Origin: Gavia stellata
Taxonomy: Eukaryota; Chordata; Aves; Gaviiformes; Gaviidae
Assembly (NCBI RefSeq): GCF_030936135.1
Contig: NC_082611.1
Span: 868,001 to 932,000 of the forward strand
Direction of reading: 5' to 3'
DNA length: 64,000 bases
The notes beneath the pieces are model-generated. The model did not search any database. It was not told the origin of the DNA and worked only from the letters and a program-made list of their open reading frames with translations. The position numbers and the translations under genes are program-made. Positions 59,301 through 64,000 of this stretch are shown here, piece after piece; positions within the stretch are counted from its first letter, which is position 1; every line of letters begins with the position of its first letter.

Positions 59301-61888
59301 AGGCTCATACCTAAATATTTATTTCATTAAATGAAATTGATACGGTCCAGTAAGTGGGGTCCTTATCTAAACAGATGCTTTGATTTTTTTGTTTTCACCA
59401 AACAGCATATTGCTATTCATCACTGAGATCAAGTATAAGACACAGACAGATTTGTATTGACTCATGTAAGGAAACATGCAAGTAAGTACATCCGCTGTTT
59501 CTGGCAGCTCTAAAGGTGGAGGGCATCCTGCATTTCATCTCCCATCAATTCTGACCTTTCTAAAGTGGCAGCAAATCACGCAGGGCTGCTTTTCTGCATG
59601 AGAACTGAAGTTCCAGTGACTTCAGAGGAGGGGAAACTTCTGTACCAATGTTCTCCTTTCCTCTCCCCAGCGACACACAGTATAAGATGACCATCTCCAT
59701 GGCAGACTGGCCGTCTGAAGCTTCGGAGGTAACTCCAATTTCTTGCTTGGAAACATTCATTAATAATTACCTGTTCTTAGCCACATGAATCACTCAGTGA
59801 TTTCAGAGCTAATGTCCAGGTGGCAAGTGCCTCTTTGCTACATCCCACATTTTCAGTGTGCCAGCGAACACTCGTGCCAGGGCGTGAGGCAGGAGGAGGG
59901 ACACCCCCACGGCTCCTCCTCCCCGGGGGTCCCGCACCGACTCCTGCGGCTCCCTTGGGTTCCTGCCCCAGCAGGCGCCCAGAGGGGATGCTTCCGCTCG
60001 GTTCTGAATACATTTTGTTTTCCTAGGACTGGATTTTCCATATTCTGTCTTATGAAAGGGATATGTCAACAAACGTGACTCTGGACAGGTAAGTAAAAGG
60101 AACAACCACTTTATCTTCTCTATTGAGCCTGTTAACATTAGATTAACATGAACCTTGGCGATGGGCCAGAGCACACGTGTGCTAATGCAAGGGAAGGACA
60201 AGAGTTGGTGCATGTTTGCCTGGAAGATACATAAAGCAAATCTGAAACGCACTTTGTGCATGTCCTCTGCTCTCCATAGTAACAAACCGGGCCAGACAAT
60301 CCCAAACGTGCAGTTAAGTTAAAATCGACATTAACTGCAGCACCTCTCATCAGTTGCATGTAGGAGTCTGGAAGCTCGGAAGCTGTGAATCACCAGGGTC
60401 CAGCTCCTGGATCGTAACGTTCGTCCCTTCACACCGAAGCCTCTGAATCTGCCAACAGCAGCAGCAGTAGTGGGGTTGCACCAAAATTAGGGTAACTGCT
60501 GAGTCACCCTTTGAAAACCTAAACCCTGAATTAGGGGGAAAAGAGGAGGGTTTTTCCCCAAGGAAAAAAACCCTAGAGAATCCGGAAACGGTGTCACGGA
60601 TACTGGCTGATCGGTACACATTAAGCCCCCTGTAACGCAGTCGGTCGCAACGCAGCCGCTCTGTGTGTGCAGACAGGAGCCCGAGGTACAGGGCACCGAG
60701 GAGGGGCGACGGCCCCTCCAGACCAACCCGGGCAGTGGGGAAAAGCAAAGCAAACAGCCCCAGAGAAGCTTCTGGGTGCCCAAGCGCTTCTTCAGGAGGA
60801 AGCTCAGAACCGCATCTCTCTTCCCTTTGCAGCCAGTGGCACTTTTTAACTTCTCCCACGTGCCCGGCCGAAGTTTCAGTGGACGGTGGCGAGCGGCTCT
60901 GGGCGGGCTGTGTGCAGCCCTTCCCGCGGGCAGGCGTTGGAGCGGAGGCGCAGGATGCCCGCAGCCCCGCTCTGTGCTGACCTGCCATTTGTCCCTTACA
61001 GAAACGGGATCATCAAGCTGAACATTTACTTCCAGGAATACAACTACCGCACCATCTCAGAGTCTGCCGCCACGACGGTGAGTGCCCATCCCTGCCCCTT
61101 CTGCACGGTGCCCGGTGAGCAGACAGAAACAAGTCAGCCCAGGTGCCCAGGCAGGGCTCAGCTCCTCGGGGCCGATCAGCCCTGCCGGGAGACGCTCCTC
61201 GGCGGGAGCCTGCCGAGTCCCTCAGTGCTGCCGCTTCACACATCCGTGGCAATGAAGCGGACGAAGCCGCCTCCACGGGCCGGTTTGCAGCCCTCGGTTC
61301 GTTCTTCCCCTCCACCTCCCGTCCCCGTCGCCAGGGCAGGGCAGGTCACTGAGAAGCAGCACCAGGGAGCACCCGCAAGGCAAGGGACGCGGCAGGCAGG
61401 TCCTGGGGGCAGGAGGGCCAGGGGCTCCGGCCAGCTCGGCACCAGCACACAGGGCGATGGGCAGGGGCTAATCAGAGAGCAGGGTCCGTCGCCTCGGCTC
61501 ACTCCTGCTCTCCTCCCCGCAGATCGTTTGGCTGCTGTCGAGCCTGGGAGGCCAGTTTGGGTTCTGGATGGGGGGCTCGGTGCTGTGCCTCATCGAGTTC
61601 GGGGAAATCATCATCGACTCGCTGTGGATCACCATTATTAACGTGATCAGCTGGTGCAAAGGCCTGAAGCAGAAGCGGGTGCAGGCACGGTACCCGGACG
61701 CACCCCCAACGGTGTCGGAGCTGGTGGAGGCTCACACCAATCTGGGCTTCCAGCACGAGGACACGGGTGCCCTCCCCAGGGACGAGGTGCTGCCCCCTGA
61801 GCCCGGCACCCCCCCGCCCAACTACGACTCGCTGCGCGTCCAGCCCCTCGACGTCCTCGGTCCTGACAGCGACACAGAAACCGAGTGA
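50046..61888 (+). CDS. SCNN1B: Epithelial sodium channel subunit beta with expanded glycosylation-sequon repeat
   Basis: Beta subunit of ENaC. Twelve coding exons (50046-50356, 51254-51764, 53047-53240, 54086-54189, 54645-54808, 55267-55374, 58557-58674, 59406-59481, 59671-59728, 60027-60088, 61002-61077, 61523-61888) total 2148 nt, 715 residues; human beta is 640. In order: N-terminal lysines K4/K5, HG motif (H36-G37), first membrane span about 50-72, finger segment with a 14-unit NQ(T/N)xxG array at 172-255, Cys-rich extracellular domain with many sequons, second span from 595 with filter GGS (611-613), and PPPNY (691-695) plus acidic end DSDTETE. The GGS filter, [14 protein letters not shown] and [17 protein letters not shown] identify beta. 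The start follows acceptor CTCGCAG by 8 bases and matches the MxxKKY start of mammalian beta; an in-frame upstream ATG at 50010 lies in the intron. The extra length comes almost wholly from exon 3. Confidence 0.97.
51254..51764 (+). CDS. SCNN1B: SCNN1B coding exon 3 (finger/GRIP segment with repeat)
   Basis: 511 nt, Lys104 (split) to Leu274, against 91 residues for the matching human stretch. [20 protein letters not shown] and [20 protein letters not shown] are ordinary beta ENaC; then come 14 hexapeptide repeats (172-255) and [19 protein letters not shown]. Splice sites are standard (acceptor cctgcag, donor CTG|GTGAGA), and the 18-bp period keeps the frame, so the exon reads through intact. 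As I recall, human beta has two cysteines just before this exon's end; this one has none. Confidence 0.95.
51456..51707 (+). repeat. SCNN1B: Coding minisatellite, 14 x 18 bp
   Basis: Fourteen in-phase 18-bp units with no indels, consensus AACCAAACCGCTGCGGGG. Each encodes NQ(T/N)xxG; units 4, 7 and 13 read NQNS(A/V)G and the other 11 hold the sequon NQT. Units 1-2 use CAG for Gln and units 3-14 use CAA. Units 3-4 and 6-7 are identical over 36 bp. The last unit ends in Pro instead of Gly. Confidence 0.97.
53047..53240 (+). CDS. SCNN1B: SCNN1B coding exon 4
   Basis: 194 nt, residues 275-338 plus part of Lys339. [32 protein letters not shown] and [16 protein letters not shown]. Sequons NCT and NFT. 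Acceptor ccccag, donor AA|GTAGGT. Confidence 0.96.
53591..53612. repeat. Poly-C tract (22 C)
   Basis: Uninterrupted run of 22 C followed by five T in SCNN1B intron 4. On the minus strand it is a 22-G run, able to form a G-quadruplex. Confidence 0.9.
54086..54189 (+). CDS. SCNN1B: SCNN1B coding exon 5
   Basis: 104 nt, Lys339 to Gly374 (both split). [19 protein letters not shown] then [10 protein letters not shown], with sequons NFT and NSS. Acceptor tttcag, donor G|GTAAGA. Confidence 0.95.
54645..54808 (+). CDS. SCNN1B: SCNN1B coding exon 6
   Basis: 164 nt, Gly374 (split) to Val428. [39 protein letters not shown] and [15 protein letters not shown]. Acceptor tcccag, donor GTG|GTATGT. Confidence 0.96.
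55267..55374 (+). CDS. SCNN1B: SCNN1B coding exon 7
   Basis: 108 nt, 36 codons, residues 429-464: [20 protein letters not shown] then [16 protein letters not shown]. Sequons NGS and NTS. Acceptor tttcag, donor CAG|GTAAAA. Confidence 0.95.
58557..58674 (+). CDS. SCNN1B: SCNN1B coding exon 8
   Basis: 118 nt, residues 465-503 plus one base of Ala504: [20 protein letters not shown] then [19 protein letters not shown]. Acceptor tttcag, donor G|GTAAGA. Confidence 0.96.
59406..59481 (+). CDS. SCNN1B: SCNN1B coding exon 9
   Basis: 76 nt, Ala504 to Asn529 (both split): [20 protein letters not shown] then KETCN. It contains no Met and was placed by homology and splice sites. Acceptor aacag, donor AA|GTAAGT. 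Confidence 0.93.
59671..59728 (+). CDS. SCNN1B: SCNN1B coding exon 10
   Basis: 58 nt, Asn529 (split) to Glu548: [19 protein letters not shown]. The NDT sequon spans the junction. Acceptor ccccag, donor GAG|GTAACT. Confidence 0.95.
60027..60088 (+). CDS. SCNN1B: SCNN1B coding exon 11
   Basis: 62 nt, residues 549-568 plus part of Arg569: [20 protein letters not shown], sequon NVT. Acceptor tcctag, donor AG|GTAAGT. Confidence 0.95.
61002..61077 (+). CDS. SCNN1B: SCNN1B coding exon 12
   Basis: 76 nt, Arg569 (split) to Thr594: [20 protein letters not shown] then SAATT, running into the pore. Acceptor ttacag, donor ACG|GTGAGT. Confidence 0.95.
61523..61888 (+). CDS. SCNN1B: SCNN1B coding exon 13 (pore, second span, PY motif, stop)
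   Basis: 366 nt including TGA, residues 595-715. [20 protein letters not shown] with filter [22 protein letters not shown], then the tail with [17 protein letters not shown] and [19 protein letters not shown], the Nedd4-binding PY motif. Acceptor cccgcag. Confidence 0.97.
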   Translation: MVWLLSSLGGQFGFWMGGSVLCLIEFGEIIIDSLWITIINVISWCKGLKQKRVQARYPDAPPTVSELVEAHTNLGFQHEDTGALPRDEVLPPEPGTPPPNYDSLRVQPLDVLGPDSDTETE

Positions 61889-62067
61889 GCAGCGCACCCC
61901 ATCACCTCCCAAGGGCCGCCAACAGCAGGCTGCCATCGCTGTGCTCGGTTTGTCACTTGCTGAGCAATCTTCTACTCTCTATCAAAATTAGGACGGAAGT
62001 AAAAAGCCCTGGCTGGGCTGTCCTCCCCTCCCCACCTTGAAGTGTTCACTGTGAAGACGCTCTGTCT

Positions 62068-62073
62068 AATAAA
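62068..62073 (+). terminator. SCNN1B polyadenylation signal 1
   Basis: AATAAA 180 bp after the stop codon, 6 bp before a second AATAAA. Confidence 0.7.
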
Positions 62074-62079
62074 CCCTGT

Positions 62080-62085
62080 AATAAA
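62080..62085 (+). terminator. SCNN1B polyadenylation signal 2
   Basis: AATAAA, followed within about 25 bp by TG-rich sequence (gcatgtggagcttgc), a plausible downstream element. Confidence 0.7.
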
Positions 62086-62110
62086 TCTCATAGCATGTGG
62101 AGCTTGCATA

Positions 62111-64000
62111 TATCAGTATTGCTATAGAATCGTAAGTCACCGTTTCTTTTTAACACATTTAACACTCTTCTCCAGGTGAGAAGAGGGGGGTGCGGGCAGC
62201 TGTGCAGGGCTGCGGCCAGGGTCCAAGGCAGGGCTGTGGCAGCGCGGGCAGGGAACAGGAAAAGGACCACGGAGAGGCAGGCGGTGCTGGGGAGAGGCCA
62301 GGATGTCCTGAGGGTGGATGCATGGACGTGGCACAGTGTGTGCTGCAGCTGTGCTGCCCCGTGGGTGGGACCCCGGCGTTGGGACCCAAGCTACTTTTGA
62401 CTTCTGAGGTCACAGTATTCCCACCCCTAAATAACTACGACAGAAACAGAGCAGAAGAAAACCGTCCCTTTGCTTCTGGAGCCCACGGGTGCTCCGTTTG
62501 TTTGTTGCTCAGGGTTTGTTAAAGCTCGCACTGCAGGTGGGCACAGTTGTTAGTGTGTGTCAGAAATACTGCAGCTTCCATAAAGATTCAGGTGTGGGGA
62601 GGAAGTGCCAGGCCGTTTAACAGTACCACTCTTGGCAATAAATTAATTAAAAAGTTGCCCTTAAGTTTCCTGTTGGCAGGAGGTGCGGTTCAGCGCTAGC
62701 GAGACACGGATGGCCGTGGCTGTGCTGTGCTCACCCCGACGTGAGGGTGGCCGGGGGGTTCGGTGGTCCCTGGGGGCCCAGGTGGAGCGATGCAGTGAGC
62801 TCACCTGGCCGCTGGCTGCTGCCGGCCCGCGGCTTTCCCAGGAGCCCATCGCAACCCACGGGGACCTTTAGTACTGCCTTACTGAAGTACTTCTGCAAAT
62901 CTTCAAGAGGAAACACAATTGCGTGGTTAAATCATGCGACTGGGAACACGATGTTCTGGGCATGGCGCCCAGTGCGGCGCGAGCGCGGGGTGGTTGGGGC
63001 AGCTGCGGCGGCGAGGGGGGTCCACGCGCCTTCTCTGCTTGAAGGTCCCCGAGCGCAGGGTGCTCGGGTGCGGAGCCGCCGGGGCAGAGCGTGCCAAGGC
63101 TCTCTCCATCTCCCCTGGGCGGTGGTGGAAGTGGTGGGTCTCGCTGCTGACGAGTACCACGAGCAGGACCGAGGAACCGGGGGATGATCTGCCAGACAAG
63201 ATGCCACCGGCGTGGCTGACTCTGCCCCGCACAGGGGAACTTCTGTGTTCAACATTCACTGAAAAAGTCAAACCTCTAATTACTGCCGTATAACTGGTCA
63301 AACGCTGCTGCAGTATAGTTACAATATAATAATGTGTAGAATAGTTGCAGCCTTAATTTTATAAGACTTGATTCTTAAATTCTTGATTTTTAAAATTTTA
63401 TGATTAGCTCCAAAAGTAATGGCAACTTAAAGTTTTAATTTTCTATTACCTCTGATATCCAAACTTTTACAGACATTTTCCAGTGTCACTGGGTGATCAT
63501 AAGAACAAGAAGCTTAACCACCTTTTAAAAATTAAATTCAAATTCTTAAGTAATGAAACAGCTTTGGAAATCACATTCTCAGCCTGTTTGGGTTTTCTGC
63601 TGTTGAGAAAGAGGAGTGAGGGTCAGGAGAGTTTGGTGCGTACCCGTGGCGTGTTCCTTCACACCCTCCTGGGTTTCAGCTCAGTGACTGGAGTCCCACC
63701 GCCTCTCGCTCAACATGTGCGGGGTGCTCAAAACCGGGTAAATTAACAAATCCTGCAGAGCCAGACATTAAAGCCGATTTAGAAACCATGCAAAGGTTTC
63801 ACCATTGCTTCTCGATCAGTGCTTCAGCAACCCACCTGGCCGAGGCTTTTCCTTTTGACAGTGCCCAGAGACCGATGCACAGGGCAAATCCTGCACCCGG
63901 GGCATGTGCGGAACAGCCCTTCCTCTGGTTCACCCTCCTGGCAGCCCACGGGTCATGGACCTCCTGAGCTGGAGGCTGTGTTTGTTTTAGTTGCCACTGC
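62111..64000. other. Sequence downstream of SCNN1B
   Basis: 1.9 kb with no gene recognised. In mammals COG7 follows on the minus strand, but I could not identify a COG7 exon here. GC-rich open frames at 62.7-63.3 kb on both strands lack any known domain; 63.3-63.6 kb is AT-rich. Confidence 0.6.

Larger units (their letters stand above)
50357..61522 (+). other. SCNN1B introns 2-12
   Basis: All GT-AG. Sizes in order: 897, 1282, 845, 455, 458, 3182, 731, 189, 298, 913 and 445 bp. Intron 4 holds a 22-C run. The 3.2 kb intron 7 (55375-58556) has a GC-rich patch at 56.1-56.9 kb with unsupported open frames. No RNA gene or mobile element recognised. Confidence 0.8.
61889..62110 (+). other. SCNN1B: SCNN1B 3' UTR (end approximate)
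   Basis: Short 3' UTR of about 0.2 kb between the TGA and two AATAAA signals; the end is set just past them. A longer form using a site beyond is possible. Confidence 0.65.

Noticed and set aside
62741..63301. Possible COG7 exon after SCNN1B
   Set aside because: COG7 follows in mammals, but the open frames here show nothing I recognise as COG7.
1..64000. CRISPR, operons, insertion sequences, tRNA or rRNA genes
   Set aside because: None seen; the window is vertebrate nuclear DNA with spliced genes.

Overview
This is vertebrate nuclear DNA, most likely from a bird. It holds three protein genes with GT-AG introns, CpG-island promoters and AATAAA polyadenylation signals. Introns are compact and I see no recognisable interspersed repeats, which is typical of avian genomes. 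The order USP31(-) / SCNN1G(+) / SCNN1B(+) is the conserved tetrapod block found on human 16p12. Species cannot be fixed from the sequence.

Region 1 (1..21464, minus strand) is the 5' part of USP31, a ubiquitin-specific protease. Nine coding exons, from the start codon to residue 529, fall in the window, and the rest of the gene lies beyond base 1. A 14.3 kb first intron takes up most of the region. Region 2 (about 20.4-22.4 kb) is a dense CpG island shared head to head by USP31 and SCNN1G, whose start codons are only 931 bp apart. Region 3 (about 22.0-34.3 kb, plus strand) is SCNN1G, the gamma subunit of the epithelial sodium channel ENaC: one noncoding 5' exon and 12 coding exons, 651 residues. 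Region 4 (34.3-44.0 kb) is a GC-rich spacer with no gene I can support. Region 5 (about 44.4-62.1 kb, plus strand) is SCNN1B, the ENaC beta subunit: a probable noncoding exon 1 in a CpG island and 12 coding exons, 715 residues. The last 1.9 kb has no recognisable gene.

SCNN1G and SCNN1B are tandem paralogues with almost identical exon sizes and phases. Their products assemble with an alpha subunit, encoded elsewhere, into the amiloride-sensitive apical sodium channel. Both carry the intracellular HG gating motif, two membrane spans, the pore filter (SCS in gamma, GGS in beta) and a C-terminal PPPNY motif for Nedd4-family ubiquitin ligases.

The most unusual object is inside SCNN1B coding exon 3. 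A perfect-period minisatellite of 14 x 18 bp (51456..51707) encodes 14 hexapeptides of the form NQ(T/N)xxG, 11 of which hold an N-glycosylation sequon. It lies in the finger/GRIP part of the extracellular domain, the region that in alpha and gamma ENaC is removed by proteases to activate the channel. It makes this beta subunit about 75 residues longer than the human one. In the neighbouring gamma subunit the canonical furin site is altered (KVRR, with no RxxR), while the second polybasic tract is kept.
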